Shown: in pieces, positions 48,027 to 58,720 of the stretch
How the letters are laid out: the number at the start of each line of letters is the position of its first letter
How positions within the stretch are numbered: the first letter of the stretch is position 1
Source: Morella rubra
Lineage: Eukaryota > Streptophyta > Magnoliopsida > Fagales > Myricaceae
NCBI GenBank assembly: GCA_003952965.2
Contig: CM025851.1
Span: 4,818,055-4,882,054, forward strand
Length of the DNA: 64,000 nucleotides
Direction of reading: 5' to 3'
Position numbers and translations under genes: made by a program
Notes under the pieces: model-generated
Seen by the model: only the letters and a program-made list of their open reading frames with translations
What the model was told of the DNA's origin: nothing
The model's database searches: none

Positions 48027-48099
48027 TTCCGTTGCCGGGACTCGAACCCGGGTCTCTCGGGTGAGAGCCGAGTATCCTGACCAACTAGACTACAACGGA
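48027..48099 (-). tRNA. tRNA-Glu (anticodon CTC)
   Basis: 73 bases including the discriminator A. The acceptor stem TCCGTTG pairs with CAACGGA. The D-arm contains AGTTGGT, and the anticodon stem CTCGG pairs with CCGAG around the loop CTCTCAC (anticodon CTC). The T-arm reads CCGGGTTCGAGTCCCGG. A Pol III A box (TAGTCTAGTTGG) and B box (GGTTCGAGTCC) are intact, and a TTTTT terminator lies a few bases beyond the 3' end. There is no intron. This looks like a functional nuclear gene. Confidence 0.96.
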
Positions 48100-49486
48100 T
48101 TGTTAGTTTAATCGCTCCACTTTTATTTAAATTAACCATTTTAAGTTTTAATCTACTCGCCGTCCCTTAAAATGACGGATTTGCATATTTGTCGGTCGTT
48201 ACTGCAGGCGGTGTCAGACAGTCAGCGTTGGTAAAATTGTCATTGACACAGTAGAGGAGGCTGGATGGATCCGTCCGACAGTGTATTTTTTTTAATCGGA
48301 TCCGTCCATAGTTAAATTGCGGGCGTGGGTTCCTAACCCATCCTCACCTCGCCTACTCTTCCGTCCTCCATCCTGCCTCCATGCACACCATTGAATGCCG
48401 TTTCAATGGTAATCAAGATTTGGAATTTTTAGGCGATCCAACAACTCTCTGTTTTTTTTTGTGGTGTTTGTTTCTTAAGAAAATTGTAAAGAAATAAATG
48501 AAATGGCTTTATTCGAGCAAGCCGAGCTCCATGAACAACCTTCTAACTACTATGCCCAGTATCGCTTAACCCTACACCCGCATGATTGACTCGACATTCC
48601 ATAGTCTTTCTCCTTCTCACCGTAACACCTTCTCTTCATCTTTCTCATCCTACCAACTACGAATCAGCTCAGCTCAGTCTCTTCAGCGTGCCATAACTCA
48701 ACCTCATCTTGCTATCATTACAGGCGATTACCCCAAACGTCACCCTTCTTTTCCACTTTTGGTTTTTTTTCCTCCTCCACTTGTTTCACTAGAGATGTTT
48801 TCAACTCAAATTAACTCGCCGCGAGAACCAAGAATGCCCAGTGGAAGCATATTAGCTGTGACTAGCAAGATAGGATATGCCTACTTTATCAATCATACCA
48901 CTATTCTTGACTACTTGTTTAAGATGATTGCAAAGCTAAATCATCTTTGAATATTTGCCTGAAGCAAAAGCTTCATAATCGATATCTCAGAAAGACCTTA
49001 AAATAGCACTCATGACAAAGACCTCTTGCCCTCACTTGCAAAACCATTCCACTCATGCTAGAACTAACAACCCCATGAATGTATTATGGTGACTTATGTA
49101 CCCCATTTTGTTTTAATTCAAATTAGCATTGATATAAAAATATCCGCAAATGAATTCAGATTGGTAAGGGACAAACTGTATCATTTCTCTCCATATCACT
49201 TCAAACAATAATAACTGGACATAGGTTTTAGGTGTTATGACTGTACATCCAACAGAATGTGTTTCATACTTCCGTTCACACCACATTAAATTTACACGCA
49301 TTTAGTTCTCCTAGTTGGACGACTTTTTTCAAAATGTGTAATTGCTAACAGAACAGAAATATACAGTTTCTTCTCACATATGATATTTGTAGAGGGCTTT
49401 TCACTACTTAGCAAGACCTAAAGCAAAAATTACATTCCTATATACAAATACCTGCTGTGTGGTTCAGGATGAGCATTTGAAGTGGT
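48100..49486. other. Intergenic region before the F-box gene 3' end
   Basis: About 1.4 kb with no recognised gene. A plus-strand frame of 122 codons at 48582-48950 begins in serine-rich, low-complexity sequence, has no known domain and no codon signature I trust, so I leave it unannotated. The F-box 3' UTR should occupy the right end. Confidence 0.55.
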
Positions 49487-51989
49487 CTAGTAACCTAACC
49501 AAGAGGAAGGAATTGGCTGAAACTTGTTCTTAGCGCATGCCAATACATCAAAGTAGTCGACGCGACTAAAGCAGTCACGGAAATCGGTGAACAGCTTTTC
49601 AAACACCCTCCACTGGACTGTTGTTGGTCTTGAGTACGGGTATGGAAGGAAAACCTGCAGATAGTTAAGGCAGGCCAATGGGTAATCCAACATCAGCATG
49701 GGACTCACAGCCACCGAAAGCAAATACATAGGCACCAGCTTTAAATAAGAGTATAGCAACCACAATTAACAAATTTATGTTTGGAGCACAATTGTCCACT
49801 TAGGAGATTTAATGTCAAGCATCAGCTTCTTAGGGGACAATATGAGTCCTCTCTCTCTCTTTCTACACATGCATGAATATACAGGCACGCACACATGCAC
49901 ACTGCAGAATATGGACTAGCTTCCATGTGTTTATATATATGTATTCACGAATCTCCCAGTATCTCTAGAGTGGCTCTGTTGGTTATAATTATCAGGTGGC
50001 AGAAAGACAAGAGTATGAAAGGTAAAGCTTACATCACCCTCTTGTGCAAGACATTTAAGTAAGCAAAAGGTGCGTTCATTTTCCTCCAAACTGTCAAGAA
50101 CAGCCAGCCAGATCTGTGAAGCAAGCTCTTGGGCCATGTCACTTGATTTACCACAAGAAATAAATTGATCTGCCAAAAACATGAATTAGGATCGATCAAG
50201 TCTGTTGGTATTGAGGATAGGCAGTTTCTGGAACTCAAGAAACTAGAGACTGTTGAGTCATCAATCCAATTGCTTGAGACGAAAAGAATGCATAAAACCT
50301 GGTAAGGCATCATCTACAGTTTCAGTAGTCCTATTCGTTAAGCACAATGACCATATTTCACATAGGGATAACACTCTCACCAATGCTACATGGACCATAC
50401 CAGGATGATGGATTTGAAAAGAGACCAATATGCAAGGCGACAAACTTCACAAATTATGACATTTACAGTCCAAGACTTGCACAGTGAATATTTGAAAGCC
50501 ACAAGCAGTGCTTTTAAAATCACGTGGAACAACACTCATTGACATTTGTCCATTACGCAAGAGCAAGTGCCAGGCTTTAACATACAAGAAAGCAATTCAC
50601 CTCGACTATTTATTTCTTCAATTAGAAATTGACAAAGGTTACAAGCGAGAAAATGATTAAGGGTACAGGACACACCAATTATGGTTCCGTGAAGTATCCC
50701 TGAAGGAGGTGGCATAGTGGAAACTTCGAGTTGCTCTTTTAAAAACAAGTAAGTGTGCCCAACAAGCTCATCTATCTCACCATCCAGAGCAAAGATGTGT
50801 TTACTAATGTATAAAGCTGTAAATCTCCTGTAGGCATCCAATGACACTGTTAGTATGCCAGTAAGCTTATAGTAATCTACTTTTGGTGAGTCAAAAGTGA
50901 CTAGTTAATGATGTTGAAATAACTATAGCACATAGTTGGTATTACGTACATAGTTGGTATTACATATAATAGATCCATGGAAAGATGCGATGTTACTCAG
51001 AGATGGGATTCACTAGAATCACTTATGAAAGGAGCCGGCGCCTTTCGAAGCACTTTCTAGTTAGCGTTTTAGAAAGATTGCAGCTAGCGCTTTTGACTCC
51101 TATCTACCTAATAGACAACCAACACAGGAATTAGCACATAAATGATTTCACATTCCATCCACCCATTTTGCAACACTACACAACACCTTCATAATCTAGG
51201 AATCACACCTAATACGTAGTTTCTAGCTTGTTTTTGGCCAACAAGCCAGTGAAGCACTGCTTTCTAGCTTTAGTGCTGATTTAGTAGGATCCTAGATTTG
51301 TGAATTCGTTGCAATTCATCTTGCTACAGGAATTCAGTGTTTGCTAAGGATCATTATGCCAAATGCGTCACAGACAGCTTAAACTATTGATGTTCATGGA
51401 GACTCATTTCATTTCATGAGTGGTTGGTCAACTTATCTAACAAGCACCTGTATATCAAATGCATGTATTGGGCAGCATAGACTTTAAAGACAATCTCCTA
51501 ACAAGAAGCAGCCATGATTACAGTATCAAATAGAATAGTTACCACTAACTTTCATCTTTAACAAACGAACAATCATCAAACTTCACATCTGCCAGATAGA
51601 TAGCAGAAACTCCTCCAATAGATAAGAGCTACCTATTATTCAAAATAATCCCTGAGCAGTAACTCAGAAGCTTACAGAACTTCTAAGAAATGAACACATA
51701 TACAAGTTAATCGAAGGACTACATTATACCTCTTGCTCAACCCTTGAGGGATAGGTCCAGGCCACCTCTTAGCTTGAACAGCCAAAGGATAAGTTTTGAT
51801 TAAAGCAGCTTGCCACAAGCATTCTCCATGAAAAAGATTGGCCCATTGCTTTTTCACACAAGATATAGATGCCCAATCTGAGATAGGAACTCGGACAAAA
51901 ATTTCTATGAGGAGATGATCGGGGAGCTTTTCAATGGAATTATCAGCTGAAGTTATTGTGTCAGCATCACTGCTACTTTCAGCTGTCAT
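49487..51989 (-). CDS. F-box protein, small plant type
   Basis: Four exons on the minus strand: 51989-51730, 50827-50676, 50169-50033 and 49654-49487, giving 238 residues. The start is MTAESSSDADT; a UTR splice acceptor (tttgcag) lies a few bases upstream. Residues about 22-55 (LPDHLLIEIFVRVPISDWAS, then CVKKQW) form the F-box, which would bind a SKP1-like adaptor in an SCF ubiquitin ligase. The rest (FHGECLWQAALIKTYPL, GEIDELVGHTYLFLKEQLE, SQIWLAVLDSLEENERTF, VQWRVFEKLFTDFRDCFSR) has no Kelch, LRR or LysM repeats. The family has a similar short length, but I cannot name it or its substrate. All introns are GT-AG and in phase. Confidence 0.82.
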
Positions 51990-53474
51990 TAGAATTCTGC
52001 AAAGCAGTAGCCTAAGTTCAAAAGAAAAAACTTTAAAAAATAATGCATTAATTCCCAAATGGAAAGTTTCTGCTGCAAGTCGACAATGAGAAAGGGGGAA
52101 ATTGTCCAAATACGACGTGAGACATCATGTGAAAAAACAAGTTTGAAGTAATTTTGTTAAAAAGAACAAGAAGATGATAATGATGATCAAGGAACGAATA
52201 GAGCTTTGATGTCTACGAAAATCGATATAAACTTTCCCCGACAATGTTTATTACTGCTACAAAAATGAAGATAACACCTGAATTTAAACTGAATTTAAAG
52301 ATTTTGTTTGATCAAATCAATCAAAATTTGCCACTTTCTGCACGAATCACCAAAGAGTTCACCACACAAAAAACACCCCACCGTTAAAGTGAAACAAGCT
52401 ACAGAAGAAACTAACTCTTGCAATCCCATTAGGAAGTGGAAAAACTCGATACCCTACAAAGCACATGAATTTTAACCACAAAGAAAAGTTTACACAAACA
52501 GAAAAGAGAAACAGAAGTTCATAGGAGCCTCGTTGAAATTAGTAGACCTTAATGCCATCGACCTGATTAAACCGACTGAAACAACAACCAACAGATGAAG
52601 CAAAAAAGAAATAAATAAACCAATTACCTGAGAGAAAGAGGAAAACGCTTCGGATCGAGTTTCCAGTAGAGAGTCCGCGAAAGGGGAAGCGAAGAGTAGT
52701 CAGCTCAGGGTGTCCGGCATGAGTTGCGACTGTGTGGCCTCTGCTTATTTTTCATTTTTTTTTTTTAGGATTTCCCTTTAATTACCTGATAATTTTATTC
52801 GAGTGATCGATATTTCTTGCGTAGTAAAAATTTTTTGATTGTAACAACTTACAAGCGTCGCCATGGGACCAGTTTTTTTTTTTTTTTTTTTGAGCGGCGA
52901 TAATTGAACTTAAGACTAATCAAAATCCTCCATCATTATGTGACCAATTAAATGTAAGCAACATGTTTGTGTGTATATATATATATATATATCGTGTGTT
53001 ATTAATACAAGGATGAAGAGATTTATGAAAATTGTATTGAAAGCGGAAATAATAGAAAAGGAAGAAAAAGAAGGAGGGCAAATTTAAAGTGCACATGGCA
53101 AGGAAAGGTAATTTCGCTTCATATTTTATGTTCATTATTTTTAATAAGAAAATCTTCTTTATATTAAATTAATTTGATATACAATTCTGATATGAATGAG
53201 TTATATTTTAATTAAAAATTGCTAAGAATTTGAAGAGATTCAAGAGAAGAGGGACAAATAGTGAGTGGAAGCGTTGGTAGGAATAAGCAGTTGGGCTTAA
53301 ATCCAATTAGCCTTTAGAATTTGGACCTTATGGGCCAAGGAGAGAACCATCCAACTAGGCAGCCCATCTCCACTACTTCTCTTGAACAAAAAGAAAAATT
53401 TGCATGTAGAGTATCGATCAACCACTTGGGCCGGTTGGAAGCCGAGTGAGGCCCAAGTACCTCATCAACAGGGC
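51990..53474. other. F-box gene 5' region and spacer
   Basis: The minus-strand 5' UTR (with at least one intron, ending at the tttgcag acceptor) and the promoter should lie between 51990 and about 52740. Beyond are T runs at 52756 and 52869 and a (TA)n run at 52975-52992. No further gene is seen. Confidence 0.5.
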
Positions 53475-54720
53475 CGGATCTAGAGCCCGTTCCTAATATG
53501 GATCAATTTAATACGTGTGTGTTAATATGCAGCCATACTATCACAATGCCAAAAACAGAAATGAAAATTTTCTTAATCATTTTATCCGTCAACACATCAG
53601 AGACTTGCAAACTTTTTGTCGGATATTTGAGACATATTTTCTATTTTTAAAACATTTTTACCTTCATATTTTTCTCTGCCATATTAAGGACATGCTTGTA
53701 TTTATAAATTTGGTGATGCTCTGAAAATTAAGGTAGACTATAATTTGATTGGGTTTTGTGAAAAAGTAGTGAAAATTGTGAAATATGCTTAAGAGATGTT
53801 GCAAATTTTTAGAGTTTTGTAAGAATTTATGAAAAACTAGTTAAAAAGTTTTAAACAAAAATTCATATTTACGTATAAAAATTATAAAAAACTCAAGGTC
53901 TTTTTTTTTTACAAAATCTGGCTTCAAACATGCCCTAGGTGGAAGACCAAAGGTTAGGGTAAAATAGATGGTCTATTCTTACCTTGAAAACATAGGATAG
54001 CGCCGTCCTAGACTATAGACGGCCTGGTCCGTTGCCTAAGGACCCAATTAATAGATCAATTTTAAAAAATGTTCAACCTTTTTGATGAGCTATCTAGAGC
54101 CCGTTCGTAATATGGATCAATTTAATACATGTGTGTGTTAATATGCAGCCATACTATCGCAATGCCAAAAACAGAAATGAAAATTTCTTAATTATTTTTT
54201 CCGTTGACACGTCAGAGAAGTGCAAACTTTTTGTCGGATATTCTAGACATATTTTCTATTTTTAAAACATTTTCACCTTCATATTTTTCTCTGCCATATT
54301 AGGGACATATTTGTATTTATAAATTTGGTGATGGTGTGAAGATTGAGGTAGATTATAATTTTATTGAGTTTTGTGAAAAAATAGTAAAAATTTTAAAATA
54401 TGTTAAAGAGATGTTGCAAGTTTATAGAGTTTTATTAGAATTTATGAAAAATAATAATTCATATTTACATGTGAAAATTATAAAAATCTGAAGGTTTTTA
54501 TTGACAAAATCTGGCTTCAAACATGCCCATTGGTGGAAGACCAACGGACAGGGCAAAATAGATGTTCTATTCTTACCTTGAAAACATACGACAGCGCCGT
54601 CCTACACTAGAGCCGGGCTAGTCCGTTGTCTAAGGGCCCAATTATATAGGGAGGCCTGTAAAGTTTATTAATAGCTCGATTTTAAAAAATGTTCAACTTT
54701 TTGATGAGCTATTTATTCAA
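53475..54720. repeat. Two tandem copies of a 0.6-kb repeat
   Basis: The unit starting tctagagcccgttc at about 53476 recurs at about 54090 in the same orientation; both units end with gttcaa and tttttgatgagctat. Similarity is roughly 85-90% by eye, so the duplication is much older than the two near the left of the window. Each copy contains a MITE-like core, with ends resembling gggacatatttgt and the complement of ttcaaacatgccc. Confidence 0.8.
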
Positions 54721-54905
54721 AGTGATGACTAGAAAATCTTCTTAATTGGTTAAAGGAATTTACAAAGCTATATATCCACTAGTTACTTAATTTCTCGTTG
54801 TTTATAGTATTAAATATCTATTAAAGTTTCTACCATGATGCCGGCCGTTGCAAGCTATCAACAACAACTAGCTATTTAATTTTGTTAACTGTTTTTATAT
54901 AGCAT

Positions 54906-54907
<2 letters not shown>

Positions 54908-54936
<29 letters not shown>

Positions 54937-54937
54937 A
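54908..54937. repeat. (TA)n microsatellite
   Basis: A pure at-repeat. Similar runs are at 52975-52992, 55310-55353 and 55512-55530, so the region upstream of the acyltransferase gene is unusually rich in them. Confidence 0.9.
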
Positions 54938-55306
54938 CAAAGAAAGAAAGACTCTCCACGGAAAAGCACAAAAACTATTATCTCATCTTTTCTGTTTTTT
55001 ATCAATTATTATTATCTTCGTCCTTGTCAATTTCCCTTTTTTAGCTCTAATTTTAAGTTCACTCGTCACTAACCCAACAGGTATATTACTCTTAAGTTTT
55101 TCTTTTAATTTTGTACCTCGAAAGTGAAATGACTAGGAAAAAAATAATTTTTTAATATTTTATTTAAATAAGATTGCACATGTTAAGGTCTCGCCTAAGA
55201 CAAAGCCGGCAACCCCCACCCCCAAATTCGCTAAAAACAGCTTATTGTTTATTATTTTTAATGGGATTTTTACCTCTCTTTTTTTGTGTTTTATTCACTT
55301 TCATCC

Positions 55307-55309
<3 letters not shown>

Positions 55310-55353
<44 letters not shown>
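55310..55353. repeat. (AT)n microsatellite
   Basis: About 22 AT units, the longest dinucleotide run in the window. It lies some 540 bases upstream of the acyltransferase start. Confidence 0.9.
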
Positions 55354-55359
<6 letters not shown>

Positions 55360-55755
55360 GTATCAGTATTGTTATGGACCTGGACCTTATGGTGACACGA
55401 GGGGCAAGTATTAGTTGATATTCAAACCTGCTAGCTAGCTGCATCATTTTTTGTCTTAATGTCTGTCATAATGAAGGGGAATGTTACTGTAGTACTGTGA
55501 CGTAAATATAAATATATATATATATATATCAATTTGTTTTTTTCTGTCTAATGGATATCTACCTCCACTTACTAAAAGATTCCCGTTTTCTAAATAATGA
55601 GAGGTAATTAATTAAATTTATACGTATTGGAAAGAAAGGGTCAAAAAATTACGGGGTGGTTGCGAGTGGGTTCTCATATGAGTTTTGTCTACGGCTATGC
55701 CAACCTAATTGACTAATTGATTATTTGAGAATCCCACAGGCCCGTAGCCTTGCGC

Positions 55756-55767
55756 CTATATGTATAC
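55756..55767 (+). promoter_or_regulatory. Possible TATA box of the acyltransferase gene
   Basis: cctatatgtata lies about 125 bases before the ATG at 55892, which would give a 5' UTR of roughly 95-100 bases. This is positional reasoning only. Confidence 0.35.
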
Positions 55768-55891
55768 ACTCGCTGATCATTGCTCCTTCAAACCCATCTC
55801 CTTTATTTATCACCTATTCCATTCTCGTTCTGTCTCAGGCCGATTTGCTTTCCAGATATCTTCCAAAACTTTATAACATAATTAACTCAAC

Positions 55892-58720
55892 ATGGGTGCA
55901 GGTGGTCAGGGAGAGTTCGTTGTCAGTGTGAGCAAGAGGGAGGTGGTGTCTGCGTTGCTGCCATTGCAGGAGCACTGGCTACCGCTATCCAACCTAGACT
56001 TGCTTCTGCCTCCACTGGACGTGGGCGTGTTTTTCTGCTACAAGAGTCCAACCTCTGGGGACAACCTGACATTTGGGTCCATGGTTGCGGTTCTCAAGAA
56101 GGCGTTGGCTCAAGCTCTGGTGTCCCACTATGCGTTCGCCGGTGAGGTGGTGTCAAACTCCGTCGGTGAACCGGAGGTTCTCTGCAACAACCGTGGGGTT
56201 GACTTTGTTGAAGCTTTTGCAGAGGTGGATCTCAAAGACCTCAACTTTTACAACCCCGACGAGACCATTGATGGCAAACTCGTGCCCAAGAAGAAGCATG
56301 GCGTGCTCGCTGTCCAGGTTTGTCACGAGTTTCACGTTGTATATACACACACGTTCCTAATCTATGTACTCTGTTCTTCTACCTTAACCTGCGCGGGCAC
56401 GTGGGGACATAGAAAGCATTAATGGAGTGCGGACCACCACATACGGTACAAAAGCCAGAGAAAAAGACGTCTCTTCCCTGTTCGTACGGCCATATATTTC
56501 ATTATCATCTCATTTTAATTTAGAAAATAATATAGGATTTTTTTTTCTCTTATGTTTTCGTTTTCCCAGAAAACAAGCTTTTCAAACCTTCCGCACCATA
56601 TATTATGTGCAGAAGTTTAATTTCAATCGCTCGTTTGGTATTATTTAAAACAGATGAAAAAACCCCGGACGACTTGCAGCGTTTGCAAGCTAGAATTTTT
56701 GAAAATTTAAGGAATCATGTAAAAATTGAGGTAGATTAAATTTTTTTTTTTTAAAAATTAAAATTAAAATTTTATGAGAGTAGGTAAAAAAATTTTATTA
56801 TATATATTTTTTTAAAATTAAAATTAAAATTTTATGAGAGTAGATAAAAAAATCACGAAAAGAGAAATGATTTAAGTGAAATTTTTTATATTTATTGTAT
56901 CAAAAAAATATACTTATTTTGACTTTTGAGTTTGCAATAACTACCACACACATGCAAAGTAAATCTTTATATTTGATGAGTGAAAAATATATTTGTTATT
57001 ATTTTTAGATAAATTGAGAAATATTTTAACTTTGATGGGTTTTTTTTTTTTTTTTGGCAAGGTTTTACATCCTTTTTCGAAAGATACTTATTTTGCTTCT
57101 TGTCATTGTGATCTATCAACTTTGCTTTTGAAACACCTGATTTTCCTAATTTCTGAGCTGCTTAATCAGTTATCACTCCGAAGTGGATAAGGGAATCTTT
57201 GGACTAGGTATTATCCAGTCGGAGATTAATTTCAAACACGCGCGCAGGAAAAAATCTCGGAATTCCTACCTTCTTTATTATTATTTTTCCAACTACGTGA
57301 CTTTTTCCATTGTCTAAACGGTTTAATCACTCTGAGATTAATTGCTAGTAGAGTTGGTCTCATCTCGACCGTGTAGTTATACCCGACCCTATCGAAGATT
57401 CCGATACGAAGGAAAAGGTCCAGTCTATCTTTTTCTTGTGGGTAACAAATTGTTGTAGTGTGTGGAAATTTGGAAATGCTAACCACTACTACTTCTCTAA
57501 GTGAAGAACGTAGAAAGTTTGACATAGCGTACGTTTTTCATTTTAGTTTTCTTTGGTCACCATAACATTAATTGCTCGGAGAATTTAAGATTTGCTACAG
57601 GGTCTTATCTCTCAGTTTGGTAATTGGGTCAATCTTCCTGTAGATCCAGTTGAGATTTCAAACCCAGAACAAAAGATTTATTCTTTATGTTCTGTCCAAT
57701 TGTGATTAATGAATAATTAAACAAAAGGTACTGATAGTATGAAAAATATTCTTGCAGGCTACACAGCTCAAATGCGGTGGTTTGGTGGTCGCGTGCACGT
57801 TTGACCACCGAATAGCAGACGCCTACTCGGCCAACATGTTTCTCGTCTCATGGGCTGAGATGGCTCAGTCTAAACCAATCTCTGTTGTCCCATCTTTCCG
57901 TCGATCTTTGTTCAACCCTCGGCGCCCCGGTTCGATTCATCACTCCTTGGACGATATGTACGTCCCCGTAACCGCATTGCCCCCTCCCAAAGATCGAGAA
58001 CCCGATGCTGATCATCTCATTAGCCGCATATACTACATTACGGCCGACCAACTCAATCACCTCCAAACACTAGCCAGCAGCACTCGTTTCAGGAGATCCA
58101 AGCTAGAGTCGTTCAGTGCGTTATTGTGGAAGATGGTTGCCAAATGGGCTAGCATTAAAAACGGCGACAACAAGATGACCAAATTGGGCATTGTCGTGGA
58201 CGGAAGGAGAAGGCTAAGTGAAGGAGACGAACATAAAGCTTTACTCATGAGTTCTTACTTCGGGAATGTGCTGTCCATACCCTACGGTGCCAGGCAAGTA
58301 AGCGAGCTAAATGAAAAGCCATTGAATTTGGTTGCAGACGAAATTCATGAATTCTTGGAAGGTGCAGCGACAAAGGAGCATTTCTTGGGGCTGATAGATT
58401 GGGTGGAGGCTCATCGTCCGGTTCCCGGTGTGGCAAAGATATACTGCAGCGGGGCTGAAGATGGACCGGCTTTTGTGGTGTCATCCGGGCAAAGGTTCCC
58501 AGTGTCTAAGGTGGACTTCGGGTGGGGTAAGCCAACATTTGGTTCTTACCATTTTCCCTGGGGAGGAGAAGCCGGGTACGTGATGCCGATGCCAAGCCCG
58601 GCGGGGAACGATGACTGGGTGGTGTACATGCACCTCCTGAAAGGGCAGGTGGAGTTGATAGAGGCTGAGGCTGCTCAGGTCTTTAGACCCTTGACTTTTG
58701 ATTATCTCGAGTCCAACTAG
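55892..58720 (+). CDS. BAHD acyltransferase, coniferyl alcohol acyltransferase-like
   Basis: Two exons, 55892-56317 and 57758-58720, encode 462 residues, the usual BAHD length. The intron (1440 bases) is phase 0 after GVLAVQ. BAHD hallmarks are present: the catalytic HXXXD motif as HRIAD at residues 159-163, and the structural DFGWG at 395-399. Segments such as [60 protein letters not shown] and WVEAHRP closely resemble petunia coniferyl alcohol acyltransferase (CFAT), which uses acetyl-CoA to make coniferyl acetate, a precursor of eugenol and isoeugenol, in the cytosol. Substrate cannot be fixed from sequence, since BAHD enzymes change acyl donor and acceptor easily. No break is seen, and no pathway partner lies nearby. 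Confidence 0.88.
56754..56850. repeat. Short 60-bp tandem repeat in the acyltransferase intron
   Basis: taaaattaaaattttatgag and the following bases occur at about 56757 and again 60 bases on, differing by one base (taggta versus tagata). A local intronic duplication with no coding role. Confidence 0.7.

Noticed and set aside
48582-48950. 122-codon plus-strand frame
   Set aside because: Low-complexity start, no domain and no conserved motif; it could be chance in T/C-rich DNA.
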